Positions 1 to 8,303 of a DNA stretch of 64,000 bases are shown in pieces (within the stretch, counting starts at the first letter, position 1; the number at the start of each line of letters is the position of its first letter). Under the pieces are notes generated by a model that was not told where the DNA came from, ran no database searches, and was given only the letters and a program-made list of their open reading frames with translations. Source of the DNA: Pirellulimonas nuda (GTDB taxonomy: Bacteria; Planctomycetota; Planctomycetia; Pirellulales; Lacipirellulaceae); NCBI RefSeq assembly GCF_007750855.1, contig NZ_CP036291.1:3720001-3784000 (forward strand), read 5' to 3'. Both the position numbers and the translations under genes were made by a program.

Positions 1-116
1 GTTGCCGCCACCCACAGCAGCGCCACACCAATCAGTGTCAGCACGACCCTCCAAAACCATTTCCCCTGACGCGGCTTAGCGATAGCGAGGTTCCTCAGTA
101 AGAAAGGGCTGGGCAT
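1..116 (-). CDS. N-terminus of a putative membrane protein, cut by the window edge
   Basis: A minus-strand reading frame opens with ATG at 116 and stays open to the window edge (38 codons). The start is preceded by AGGAG about ten bases upstream. The peptide begins MPSPFLLRNLAIAKPR, followed by a basic stretch and a hydrophobic segment (VVLTLIGVALLWVAA), which reads as a cytoplasmic N-terminus plus the first membrane helix or signal anchor. The rest of the gene lies outside the window, so no family can be assigned. The ribosome site and the helix are what I see; that it is a real gene is inference. Confidence 0.45.
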   Translation of the reverse strand, partial: MPSPFLLRNLAIAKPRQGKWFWRVVLTLIGVALLWVAA

Positions 117-329
117 TCAACTTGGGCTCCTGTTCGCTCCAAGATAATCAATCTTGCCCACGCCCTCATCAAGCCAACGAGATTCCTGCTTAGCTCTGTT
201 CCGCGGCCGGAAGCGCTATCCGAAAGGGCTGCTAGCGGCGCTCCTCAGGATGCAGCCGCCCAGCGTAGCCCCGCTGGGATAGAAGCTGGGGCCCCTCGTC
301 ACTCCAACCGCAGGCGCCCGTGCAGGAGC

Positions 330-1748
330 CTACTGCCCGTCAACAACGACCTCGGGAGCGGCGGCCGCCTCGGGCATGTGGTACGGGAGGCGCCAAGTTT
401 GGTCCCCTGCTCGGTTGGTGAAGTACAGCCGTGACTCGGACATCGAATCCGGGTTGCCGTCGGCCCAAAAGCCGTAGAAATCTGGGTGCGCGTTCCTCGG
501 TCGCCGCACGTATCCATGGTTCATGCGGCTGTCTTTGGTAACGCTCAACGCTTTCGTCCACGATTGCCCCTTGTCGCGGCTCGTCCAAACGGCGATCTCT
601 CCACCCGTCCCGTGCTGCTGTGGTCCTTCTTCCGTTGGCGCGATAACACGCCAGGTTCCATCGGGCTCAAGATAGAGCGAGCCCATGTCATAGTTGTGGG
701 ACGAAGTCGTGATGTCCCGAAAGGTCCACTCCAAGCCCGTCCAATGAGCGATCGACCACATGCGAGGCGCACCAACCGGGCCCGGCCGGTGATCGCTGCT
801 TGTAAGATAGAGGATCACCGGATTGCCGCTGGCGTCGAAGCCGATGTCCTTCAAGTAGACCAGCCGCTTTTCGGAACGATAGTCGCGCACTAAGGCTGAG
901 CATTGCGGGTCGGTCAACGGCGGTTCTACGTGCTCCCCCCCGGCGGTTCGCCAGGTGTCGCCCTGATCTTCGGTTTGCAAGAAATACAGGTTTGTGCGTT
1001 TGTCAGGGTCGCCGCCGGGGTGCATGTTGAACGCCGTGATCACGCGTCCGCTTTGCTCGTTGCTGACCTGGTAGTGCCCTCCCATGCCCGCAAGCTTTCG
1101 GTCTTGGCTCCAGTTCCCGCCCTTCGAGTCGCTTACGCTCCAGTAGAGTTCGCGTACGCCGGTGTACTTCGTGAAGAGAAAGACGAAGCCGCCGCCGTCG
1201 ATCCACCAAGGCTGAGGGTAGGTGAACTCGCGCTCGGACAGGTGCTCAAATGACTCGATATCGTAGGGCCTACGCGAGCGGTAGAGGTGGCCGGGTCTCC
1301 CGCGGGCGCGCCCGCTTACGAAGACCCAGAGACGGCCCGTCTCGTCGATCTGCATGCATGGGTTGTCGTGCGGATCGTTAACCCCGCCCTTGTCGTGAAC
1401 CACGACGGGCCTCGGCACGGTTCTTGACCGATGATCGTAGTAAGAGGCCATCGCGAGGAGATGGCGTTGGCTCGGCTCGGTCGTTCCGCCGTAGACAAAG
1501 AACGTTTTTTGAACCGCCGGGGCATAGACAGCGAGCGGACGGTGCTTCGCGGTGTAGGCGCCCAGCCCCCCGGAATACTTCGATCCGAACTCGGACCGTT
1601 GCCCCAGATCGAACCAGATCCCCTTGTACCCATCCATGGTGCGTACGACGGCTTGTTTACCGGATTCGACCTCCGCGCCGATTACGCTTGGTGTGAGCAA
1701 GAAGGCCGCGTGGAAGGCGGACGCAAGTACTCGGAGCGGGATGGGCAT
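330..1748 (-). CDS. Secreted BNR repeat-containing protein (BNR_4 type)
   Basis: 472 residues with an N-terminal signal peptide (about residues 1-24, ending VIGA). The mature N-terminus contains GYKGIWFDLGQ and a block GGLGAYTAKHRPLAVY followed by FFVYGG, the hallmark opening of BNR_4 proteins. Several Asp-box-like strands follow (SDSKGGNWS, TEDQGDTW, SRDKGQSW), each typical of a six-bladed beta-propeller. Family members are exported and are often found beside carbohydrate-active enzymes; the substrate and even catalysis are unproven for most. Length fits the family. It sits alone between two non-coding stretches with no operon partner visible. Function beyond propeller and export is inference. 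Confidence 0.8.
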   Translation of the reverse strand: MPIPLRVLASAFHAAFLLTPSVIGAEVESGKQAVVRTMDGYKGIWFDLGQRSEFGSKYSGGLGAYTAKHRPLAVYAPAVQKTFFVYGGTTEPSQRHLLAMASYYDHRSRTVPRPVVVHDKGGVNDPHDNPCMQIDETGRLWVFVSGRARGRPGHLYRSRRPYDIESFEHLSEREFTYPQPWWIDGGGFVFLFTKYTGVRELYWSVSDSKGGNWSQDRKLAGMGGHYQVSNEQSGRVITAFNMHPGGDPDKRTNLYFLQTEDQGDTWRTAGGEHVEPPLTDPQCSALVRDYRSEKRLVYLKDIGFDASGNPVILYLTSSDHRPGPVGAPRMWSIAHWTGLEWTFRDITTSSHNYDMGSLYLEPDGTWRVIAPTEEGPQQHGTGGEIAVWTSRDKGQSWTKALSVTKDSRMNHGYVRRPRNAHPDFYGFWADGNPDSMSESRLYFTNRAGDQTWRLPYHMPEAAAAPEVVVDGQ

Positions 1749-2045
1749 GTTATCTTCTCAACTGCAAGTTCGCCTGCTTGACGCCAACGCCGCCGGGTAG
1801 AGGCCGCACGCAGCCCACCGGCAAACCCTTGATCCTAGCACGCCCGCACTCCGAACGGGCCTCGCCAACGACCGGAGACGTGGCTCGCCTCGGCCGGCTA
1901 AAGCATCAAGACCCGCTCTACTTCAGAGACCGTCGCATCGTGGCGGACGCCGCAACTCTCGGTTTGTACCCGCTACCTTACTCGAATCTGCTCCGGCCAG
2001 GTCGCGGCGCTTGGACCCGCCGACCCGGTCTACGCTCCGGGGCAG

Positions 2046-2108
2046 CCCGCGTCGGTGCAGCTCACCTGCTTCGGGGCGCCAACTGGCCACACGGTCAATA
2101 GTGCGTCC
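2046..2108 (+). repeat. Dispersed repeat R1, copy 1
   Basis: About 60 bases match 3775-3838 in the same orientation, with a core CCCGCGTCGGTGCAGCTC followed by further matching blocks (CCTGC, TCGG, CGCC, GGCCA, AGTGCG). Both copies lie outside intact genes. No transposase or terminal repeats were seen, so the nature of the element is unknown. Confidence 0.55.
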
Positions 2109-2194
2109 GCCTGAGGGGCTGAGTGCGTCAGCAACTTTGCTGAGTGTCCTCGCGGAAAGAAGACCTCTGCGGCTCCGGCGGCTGTCCGACGCGC

Positions 2195-2236
2195 CGCGAC
2201 TTCCCCGGAGCCAAGTCTGAAGGAAGTGATGTCCAC
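2195..2236 (-). repeat. Dispersed repeat R2, copy 1
   Basis: Read on the minus strand, about 42 bases match 41793-41836 on the plus strand. The shared core is GGTGGACATCACTTC, then TTCAGA, GGCTCCGG and AAGT. When translated both give VDITSFR followed by GSG, so it may be a scrap of a once-coding repeat. It lies about 100 bases from R1 copy 1, so R1 and R2 may be parts of one larger element. Confidence 0.5.
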
Positions 2237-2521
2237 CGCTGCGGACTGCGGGGGATACTCGCCACCGCAGAGAACGACGCTGACGGCCGAGCTCCTCGTG
2301 CCGGGGAGCGTTAGACGGAAACGGCCTGTCACGCCGCGAGAAGCTTGATTCGGGCGCAACCTACGGCTACGTTGCGACTTACGCGGACCGACGTCCTGTG
2401 CGTTAGGATGCAAACCGCAGGCTACCGCGAGATAAGCGGATTTACCTAAGAACAAGTTCTCCGACTGGATTCCAACTGGCAAGACCGACACCTACATACA
2501 CGCAACGAGACATGTTTTGCC

Positions 2522-2878
2522 ATGACAAAGTTCGCAGACCATGACGCCTATATCGCCGCGGCGCCAGAATCATTTCAGCCGCTGTTGGTTCAACTTCGTG
2601 CTCAAGTCGCCAAAGCTCTTCCTGACGCAGAGGAGATAATCGCTTACGACATGCCCGGGTTCGGGTTTGGAGAATCGATCATCGTCGGCTACGCAGCATT
2701 CAGCAAGCAGTGTGGCCTCTACGTGAGCAAAGACGCCATCACCGCCCATGCCGATGATATTGCCACCGCCGGGCTCAAGGCTACCAAGACCGGAGTCACT
2801 TTCTCTCCGCGCAAGCCCATCCCCGACGGACTGGTTGGCAAGCTCGCGCTGGCGTCGCGAGAATCGCTTGGACGATGA
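2522..2878 (+). CDS. DUF1801 / YdhG-like iron-chaperone-fold protein
   Basis: 118 residues covering one small domain. The pattern EEIIAYDMPGFGFGE and the later FSKQCGLYVSKDA are characteristic of DUF1801 (YdhG/YjbR/CyaY-like fold), proteins of about 110-140 residues with a frataxin-like alpha/beta sandwich. No catalytic residues are known for the family, and proposed roles in iron handling or stress remain unproven. The ATG at 2522 gives a full-length domain and no better start is apparent. It is monocistronic here, with about 150 bases to the next gene. Identification rests on motif recognition. Confidence 0.75.
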   Translation: MTKFADHDAYIAAAPESFQPLLVQLRAQVAKALPDAEEIIAYDMPGFGFGESIIVGYAAFSKQCGLYVSKDAITAHADDIATAGLKATKTGVTFSPRKPIPDGLVGKLALASRESLGR

Positions 2879-3033
2879 CCGGGACGGTCCGCCCCGCGGC
2901 GGGAAACCACCGGCCGCAGTTGACCGGCGACGCCCGTGAGTAGAATGTTGTGGTCGGTGGGTAGCCCACTCCCGCGGGCGAACGGCAACCGAGCCTTTTC
3001 CGCTATGTCTCATTCCCCAACAGCATCCGCGTT

Positions 3034-3546
3034 ATGTCTCCCACGACGACAACAACAGCAAGACGGCGGTGCTTGCTCATCGCAACCGCAGCCCCCGCGT
3101 TTCTCGCGGTGCTCGCATCGCTGTGGCCGCTCGAAAGGATCGCCCTTGTGTTAACGTGTACGTTGCTCGGGCTCTGTACTTTCGTGCCATTCCTCTTCGG
3201 TCGGTCGCGACGTCACTGGTTCGCTGGAGTTACGACAATCGCGGTTCTGTTGTCCGTCGCGACTTCAAATTGGCCGTTGCGGGCCGCGTACGCACTTTCT
3301 CGATCATCGTTCGACCGCGTTGCTTCAGAAGTCCGCGCTGGTGAGCTTCCCAAAACCCCCTGCTCAATCGGGTTCTTTCGCATCCGCAAGGCCGAGGTGC
3401 ACCACAACGGTATCGTGTGTCTGTGGACGAACGATGATCCGTCCGGTCCGACTGGATTCGTCGAAACGGGAACAGATGACCTGCCGTTCAATCTGTGGTC
3501 GCATGTTTCGTTGGACAACTCATGGCAATTCATCTCGGAAGATTGA
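3034..3546 (+). CDS. Hypothetical membrane protein
   Basis: 170 residues. After a basic N-terminus there are three hydrophobic stretches (about residues 13-30, 34-53 and 62-80), followed by a hydrophilic C-terminal half rich in Trp and Asp (CLWTNDDPSGPTGF). This resembles small planctomycete membrane proteins with a soluble C-terminal domain, but I do not recognise a family. The start at 3034 keeps the first hydrophobic segment intact; a later start would remove it. No neighbour suggests a role. Confidence 0.5.
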   Translation: MSPTTTTTARRRCLLIATAAPAFLAVLASLWPLERIALVLTCTLLGLCTFVPFLFGRSRRHWFAGVTTIAVLLSVATSNWPLRAAYALSRSSFDRVASEVRAGELPKTPCSIGFFRIRKAEVHHNGIVCLWTNDDPSGPTGFVETGTDDLPFNLWSHVSLDNSWQFISED

Positions 3547-3774
3547 CGCCAAACGCAGACCTAACGAAGGCGTTGCGCGCGAGCGGGCGGGCAGCAACGC
3601 CTGACCGGAAGATACGTCTCACCCGCCCGCCGCACAAACGCTTTCGTTCGGCCGGCGGCGCAGGCGCCCTCATGCCGCGGCGGAGGCTGCCGAGGTACCC
3701 ACACCGCTGCAGATCGGGCAAGTCATCCATTCGCCGAAGATGGACCTACCTCGCGGTGCCGGGCCATCGTCGGA

Positions 3775-3838
3775 CCCGCGTCGGTGCAGCTCGCCTGCCT
3801 CGGCCCGCCGACCGGCCAACGGACGGAGAGTGCGCCAA
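3775..3838 (+). repeat. Dispersed repeat R1, copy 2
   Basis: Second copy of the roughly 60-base repeat at 2046-2108. It lies just beyond the truncated Ycf46-like fragment (3905-4328), so it may mark one edge of a rearranged block. Confidence 0.55.
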
Positions 3839-3904
3839 CCGACACCGCTGCCGATGGCGCCAAGCCGCTGAGGTGGTGCAGGCCTCGGCAGAACGCCTTG
3901 TCTC

Positions 3905-4328
3905 GGGGGTAAGCCGCTGCTGACGCACGAGGCTCAGCGCAAAAGCGCCTTCGGCCTCGTACCGCGACAGGCCGCTGGCCGCGTCGAGCAGCCGCTCGAA
4001 GTCTGGCCCCTCGGGTAGTTCGCCCGGCTGGTTGGCGACGCCGCGGGCGATCTCCGCGAGCTGCCCTCTGTCGGGCAGTGCTTGCTTGAGCACCGCGAAC
4101 AGGCGTTCGAGCTCCGGGGGGAGCTGGACGAGGGGGGCAAGCACCACCACAAAGGTCAAACGCCGCCTCCCTTCTTCGACATGCCGGGCGACCCCTTGCA
4201 CGACCTCGACCGAACTTAAGTAGTGGTGGAAGTTGGGGAGCGCCAGCAGCGTGGTGCCGGCGTCTTGGGGGGCGTGGTCTAAGAGCCGAACCGCATAGAC
4301 AGGATCGGAGGCGGGCGACGGGAAGTCC
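3905..4328 (-). pseudogene. Fragment of a Ycf46-like AAA+ ATPase (N-terminal region)
   Basis: Read on the minus strand from 4328, the frame gives DPVYAVRLLDHAPQDAG, LPNFHHYLSSVEVVQG, VVVLAPLVQLPPELER, LPDRGQLAEI and QQRLTPET. This series matches the N-terminal half of Ycf46-type AAA ATPases (the FLxDYHHYL, SPVLxLPPELE and LPDREEL motifs). The Walker A and B parts are absent, so it cannot be a working ATPase. Upstream it joins directly, in frame, to a Gfo/Idh/MocA fragment, giving a chimeric open frame of about 300 codons (3746-4648). It is a rearrangement scrap rather than a gene; a newly expressed fusion is possible but unlikely. Confidence 0.65.
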
Positions 4329-4767
4329 ACCGGCCGGCCCCCGCGGACCCCGTCTAGCAGCCCCCGTCGGTGCACCGCGTACGGGTCGACCCCCGGGAGC
4401 TTCACGCCTTGGAGCAGAGACGGCGGCTCCGCCGAGAGCCCGCAGCCGTGCACGGCGACGAACAGTTTTCCCTCGGTCCCTTCCAGCGTCAGCCCGCGTG
4501 GCGCGGAGTTGTCCCCCACCATCTTCATGCCGGTGGGGTAGTGGTTCTCGAAGTTGAACGTGATGATCGCGTCGTAGAAGCCGCCACGCGGCGGCGTGCC
4601 GGTCGCCTCGACGCGCGTGGGGCCCGTGGCGTCGAGCCCCAGGATCATGTGCGCCAGGTCGATGACGTGGGCGCCGCGGTCGGTGATCTCTCCGCCCCCG
4701 TAGCGGCGGTGGAACCGCCAGAAGAAGTGGCAGCGCTTCTCGTTGTAGGGGACAGGGGGGTGTGCCC
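4329..4767 (-). pseudogene. Duplicated internal fragment of a Gfo/Idh/MocA oxidoreductase
   Basis: About 440 bases are nearly identical to 46826-47268, inside the intact oxidoreductase gene at 46658-47938. Shared peptides include DLAHMILGLDATGPTRVE and GFYDAIITFNFENHYP (Ala-Phe in the intact copy). The fragment lacks the nucleotide-binding N-terminus and the C-terminus, and small indels in the G-runs near 4750 break the frame on its 5' side. It is a partial, fairly recent copy, fused on its 3' side to the Ycf46-like scrap. Confidence 0.85.
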
Positions 4768-4934
4768 TGACTCAGCCGGGCGCCGAGGCGGCCCGCTACA
4801 ACATCTTTTGGCGTGGATTCATGGGGAGTGCCGCTTTGGGGCGGGGCTGGAGACTGAGTAGGCAATGGCCAGCGAGGCGAGCATCCGTGCCCGCCCGCTT
4901 TCGCTGACCGCTGAAAGCTGATCGCTGACGTCTT

Positions 4935-5090
4935 CTAGGCCCCTTCGACCTTCACCGGTTTGAAACTGATGCGGCCGCCTTCCTCAAAGACCTGATCCGC
5001 CGGCGCCGGCGGCCGGTTGACGCGGACCTGGTAGTTCTTGGGCCGCGGGTCGCCGGGGAGCAAGGGGTACGGGTAACCTCCGTGAACCAT
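4935..5090 (-). pseudogene. C-terminal scrap of an unidentified gene
   Basis: The end of a minus-strand frame (4935-5222) reads GGYPYPLLPGDPRPKNYQV, then RVNRPPAPADQVFEEGGR and ISFKPVKVEGA before the stop. It has protein-like composition, unlike the upstream part of the same frame, which overlaps the opposite-strand GTPase gene. I do not recognise the family. It sits between the duplicated oxidoreductase scrap and the GTPase gene, consistent with rearrangement debris. Confidence 0.3.
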
Positions 5091-5147
5091 TAGACTAATC
5101 GGTATACCCCTCCAGCCTTTGCCGGCCTTGCAGAAAGTCGATCTCGC

Positions 5148-6359
5148 ATGTTTGGCCGACTCGTTACCCAGATACTGCACCCGCGGATCGACGACGAGAA
5201 GCTGCGCGAAGTTCTGGCCCAAGCACGCGAGCGGATGCCGCCTCCGGTGATCTGGCTGTTCGGCAAGACCCAGTCGGGCAAGACCTCGCTGATCCGCACA
5301 CTCACGGGTCGCTCGGACGCAGAGATTGGGAACGGGTTCCGGGCGTGCACCAAGACGGCGCGGATGTACGCGTTCCCCAACGAAACGCTCTGCTTAATCC
5401 GCTTCCTGGACACCCGCGGATTAGGGGAAGTGAACTACGACCCGACCGAAGACCTGGCGTGGCTGGCGGAACAATCGCACCTGATGATTGTGGTGATGAA
5501 GGCGCTCGACCCCGCCCAGAAGACCGTGCTGGAGTCGCTGGAAAAGGTCCGCCAGCGCCAGCCACGCACCCCGCTGGTGGTGGCGCAGACCTGCCTGCAC
5601 GAAGGCTATCCCCCCGGTCTGGCGACGCACCCCTCCCCTTACCCGTACGATGAAAGCCCCATCCCCGAGACGGCGCCCGTGGACGTGCGGCGTGCGCTCG
5701 TCCATCAGCGCGAGTGGTTCCTGCGGCACAAGGGCGCGAGCGCGCCCCACTTCGTGGCGCTGGATTTCACGCAGCCCGAAGACGGCTACACGCCGATCGA
5801 CTACGGGATCGACGCCCTCTGGCGGGCCATCGAAGACGTGCTGCCCCACGGCCTACAGAGCCTGCTGCGCAGCGACGCTCAGGCGATGCGCCAGTTGCAC
5901 GACATCCACTTCGAGAAAGCGCGACCGCAGATTATCGCCCACTCCGTGGCGGCCGGCATGGCGGCGGCCGTGCCGTTTCCGATCGTCGACATCGCGGGGA
6001 GCCTGGCGGTGGTCGGCAAGATGTTCCACGCGTTGTCGGGACTGTACAAACAGCCGCTGTCGGCCGGGTTGGTGTCGGAGCTGGTGGGCTGCCTGGGGAT
6101 CGGGTTCACGCTGCGGATCGCGGGGCGTGAGGCGATCAAGACGGTCCCGTTCGCCGGATCGCTGGTGGCGGTGGCTTCGGGCGTCTACATGGCGGCCTGC
6201 ACCTACGCGCTGGGCCTGACCCTCTGCTACTACTTTAGCCACGCGCAGCAGGGCGCCGTGCCCGACTCGGCGGCGCTCCGCAACGTCTACGGCGCGGCCT
6301 ATCAGGAAGGGATCGAGAAGTTCCGCGACTACCTGAAGAGCTCTGAAAAACCGACATGA
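5148..6359 (+). CDS. Era/YcjF-like GTPase with C-terminal DUF697-type membrane region
   Basis: 403 residues. A P-loop GKTQSGKT lies at residues 39-46, the switch II motif LDTRG at 87-91, and a possible G1-associated Thr in the CTKTAR segment near 70. The usual NKxD is not obvious (VVAQTCLHEGYPPG in its place), so base recognition may be atypical. The C-terminal third (from HSVAAGMAAAVPFPIVD) is hydrophobic, with alternating helices ending in ALGLTLCYYFS, as in DUF697/YcjF proteins that associate with the inner membrane. The stop overlaps the next start (ATGA, 6356-6359), so the two GTPases are probably translationally coupled. Cellular role unknown. Confidence 0.75.
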   Translation: MFGRLVTQILHPRIDDEKLREVLAQARERMPPPVIWLFGKTQSGKTSLIRTLTGRSDAEIGNGFRACTKTARMYAFPNETLCLIRFLDTRGLGEVNYDPTEDLAWLAEQSHLMIVVMKALDPAQKTVLESLEKVRQRQPRTPLVVAQTCLHEGYPPGLATHPSPYPYDESPIPETAPVDVRRALVHQREWFLRHKGASAPHFVALDFTQPEDGYTPIDYGIDALWRAIEDVLPHGLQSLLRSDAQAMRQLHDIHFEKARPQIIAHSVAAGMAAAVPFPIVDIAGSLAVVGKMFHALSGLYKQPLSAGLVSELVGCLGIGFTLRIAGREAIKTVPFAGSLVAVASGVYMAACTYALGLTLCYYFSHAQQGAVPDSAALRNVYGAAYQEGIEKFRDYLKSSEKPT

Positions 6360-7906
6360 ACCGACGATGGATCGCGCTGGGCGCCGTGCTGGCCGGGGTG
6401 TTGCTCGCCCCCTACCTGGCGCTGCTGGGGTTGGGATTCGTTTGGCTAAACGAGCATGGTTGGCTGATGACGTGGCTGATCGTTGCGGCGATCAGCAGCC
6501 TCGCGGCCACCCTGCTGCACTGGAGCCTGCGCGGCAATCGCCTGTCGCGGCCCCGGTGGCGCGTCGAGCCCGACCCAGAATGGACCGATACCGATCGGCA
6601 GGCCTGGAGCCAGGTGCAACACATCGCGCACCAGGCCGGCGGTCGCGCCTTGACGCTGGGCCGCCTCGACGAGCTACAGGCGCTGGGTGACGAGCTGTTC
6701 ACGGCCGTTGCCCGCGCCTACTTTCCCCGGGCGCGCGAGCCGCTGCTGCAAGTCACCGTGCCGGACACGCTGGCCATCGTCGAGCTCGCGGCCCACGACC
6801 TGCGAGCCATCGCGGAAAACCTGCCGGGATCGCGCGCCCTGTCGCTAGGGCAGGTGCGCCGGCTTCAATCGACCGGGTCCGCGGCGTGGGCCGCCTACGA
6901 GCTGGGCTACCGTGTCTACCGCGTGGCGAGGTCTATCTACAACCCGCTGGGGGCTTTGGTAAACGAGGCGGGAGGCGTCGGCACGCGGCGGTCGATGGAT
7001 TGGTTGCGGAAGGACTTTCAGCGACGCGCACAGACCTACAGCGTCGAACTCGCTGGCAAGTACGCCATCGAGCTGTACAGCGGAAGGATCCAACTGCGCA
7101 GCGCGCACGTGCAGCAGTATGTGACTCAGCGTTCGCGACGCGATTCGGCCGCCTCGGCCGCCAAGCAGCGGGGCCTGCTGGCGGAGCCGCTGCGTGTGCT
7201 GGTGCTGGGTCAGGTTAAGGCGGGCAAGTCGAGCCTGATCAACGCGCTCTTCGGGCAGTTGCGGGCCGCGGTCGACGTGGTCCCCTGCACGAGGAGCGTC
7301 GAGCCGTTCGTGCTGCAACGCGAAGGTCAAACCGAAGCGATCGTGCTCGACACCGCCGGTTACGAGGACGCCTCCGCGGCGGGGGCGCTGCTCGGCGACC
7401 TGGTTGTGGAATCGCAACAGGCCGACTTGATCCTGCTGGCCGTGTCCGCGAGCCAGGCAGCGCGGGCGCCCGACCAATTGATCCTGCGGGCGATCCGGCA
7501 GAGCTTCGAGGGGGCCACCACTCGCCAGCCTCCCCCCTGCATCGTCGCACTGACGCACATCGACCGGCTCAGGCCGCCGCAAGCGTGGGCGCCCCCCTAC
7601 GACCTTACCAGCGACGACCCCAAAGCGCGATCCATCCGCGAGGTGATGGCGGTGGTGGCCGAGGAGCTGGCGTTGCCGCTCGAGTCGATCGCGCCGGTCT
7701 GCTTGTTTCCGGACCGGCTTTACAACGTCACCGACGGCTTGATGCCGCTGCTGGTGCAGGCGTTCTCCGAGGCCGAGCGGAGCCGCGTGGCCCGAGTCCT
7801 CACGGCCCACCAAACTGAAACCCAGTGGTCCAACCTTTGGCGACAAGCCATCCAGAGCGGCCGCCTGTCGCTGACCACGCTCGGCGACTTGTACCGCCCA
7901 AAATAG
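6356..7906 (+). CDS. Membrane-anchored GTPase (second gene of coupled pair)
   Basis: 516 residues. Two N-terminal hydrophobic segments (about residues 7-30 and 38-56) anchor the protein. A helical middle region follows (60-270). The C-terminal G domain has the P-loop GQVKAGKS (285-292), DTAG (332-335) and THID (400-403), the last matching the NKxD position. The architecture resembles DUF697-linked or dynamin-like bacterial GTPases in which the G domain sits behind a coiled region. It overlaps the upstream GTPase by four bases, so the products are likely made in fixed ratio and may act together at the membrane. Specific function is not known. Confidence 0.75.
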   Translation: MNRRWIALGAVLAGVLLAPYLALLGLGFVWLNEHGWLMTWLIVAAISSLAATLLHWSLRGNRLSRPRWRVEPDPEWTDTDRQAWSQVQHIAHQAGGRALTLGRLDELQALGDELFTAVARAYFPRAREPLLQVTVPDTLAIVELAAHDLRAIAENLPGSRALSLGQVRRLQSTGSAAWAAYELGYRVYRVARSIYNPLGALVNEAGGVGTRRSMDWLRKDFQRRAQTYSVELAGKYAIELYSGRIQLRSAHVQQYVTQRSRRDSAASAAKQRGLLAEPLRVLVLGQVKAGKSSLINALFGQLRAAVDVVPCTRSVEPFVLQREGQTEAIVLDTAGYEDASAAGALLGDLVVESQQADLILLAVSASQAARAPDQLILRAIRQSFEGATTRQPPPCIVALTHIDRLRPPQAWAPPYDLTSDDPKARSIREVMAVVAEELALPLESIAPVCLFPDRLYNVTDGLMPLLVQAFSEAERSRVARVLTAHQTETQWSNLWRQAIQSGRLSLTTLGDLYRPK

Positions 7907-8032
7907 ATCGCCCAATCTGATCCGCCCGAACGAAGGCGCGCCGGGCCGAAATCGCGGCCGCCCGGTCTCGGACCGGACGCCGGTCCCGCAGCCGGTCGGG
8001 ACGCCGACGCCGGACAGCACGCTCTGGGCTTG

Positions 8033-8290
8033 TTAGACGATCGCGTCGAACTCGCTGGACGAGCTCCGCCTCAAGTGGCGGAACCGCTGGAAGAACGCCT
8101 GCAGGTTTTCGACCGCCGAGTCGAGAAACACCTCGGGCTTGCCGTCGGCCTGTCCGTTGAGCCGTTCGGCCCGGTGGCTTACCAGCCGCTGCAGCTAAGG
8201 TCTTCTCGGCCAGGGGAACCGCTTCTTCGAAGCCGGCGCGGGTCTGTTCGCGCTCCCGCTGGCACAGCTCCGACCCCGACGACCGGCCGA
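8033..8290 (-). pseudogene. Frameshifted remnant of a planctomycete helical protein
   Basis: On the minus strand, LCQREREQTRAGFEEAV gives way after a frameshift near 8200 to RLVSHRAERLNGQADGK and then NLQAFFQRFRHLRRSS, FDAIV, stop (8033-8035). The FFQRFRHL element resembles the C-terminal helix of a family common in planctomycetes. The frameshift and missing 5' part mark it as decayed. An open frame on the other strand (8030-8302) is its shadow. Confidence 0.4.
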
Positions 8291-8303
8291 AGCCGGCGGT
8301 AGG

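Larger units (their letters stand above)
1749..2521. other. Non-coding stretch containing copies of two short dispersed repeats
   Basis: I see no convincing gene here. A 153-codon minus-strand frame (2030-2491) has no signal, start site or recognisable domain. Its two notable segments are instead shared at nucleotide level with other non-coding sites of the window (see the repeats at 2046-2108 and 2195-2236). Confidence 0.5.

Noticed and set aside
3723-4865. 380-codon minus-strand frame over the chimeric region
   Set aside because: Its arginine-rich translation is an out-of-frame shadow of the oxidoreductase and ATPase fragments.
8030-8302. Plus-strand frame of 90 codons
   Set aside because: It is the antisense shadow of a minus-strand remnant that has recognisable protein motifs.
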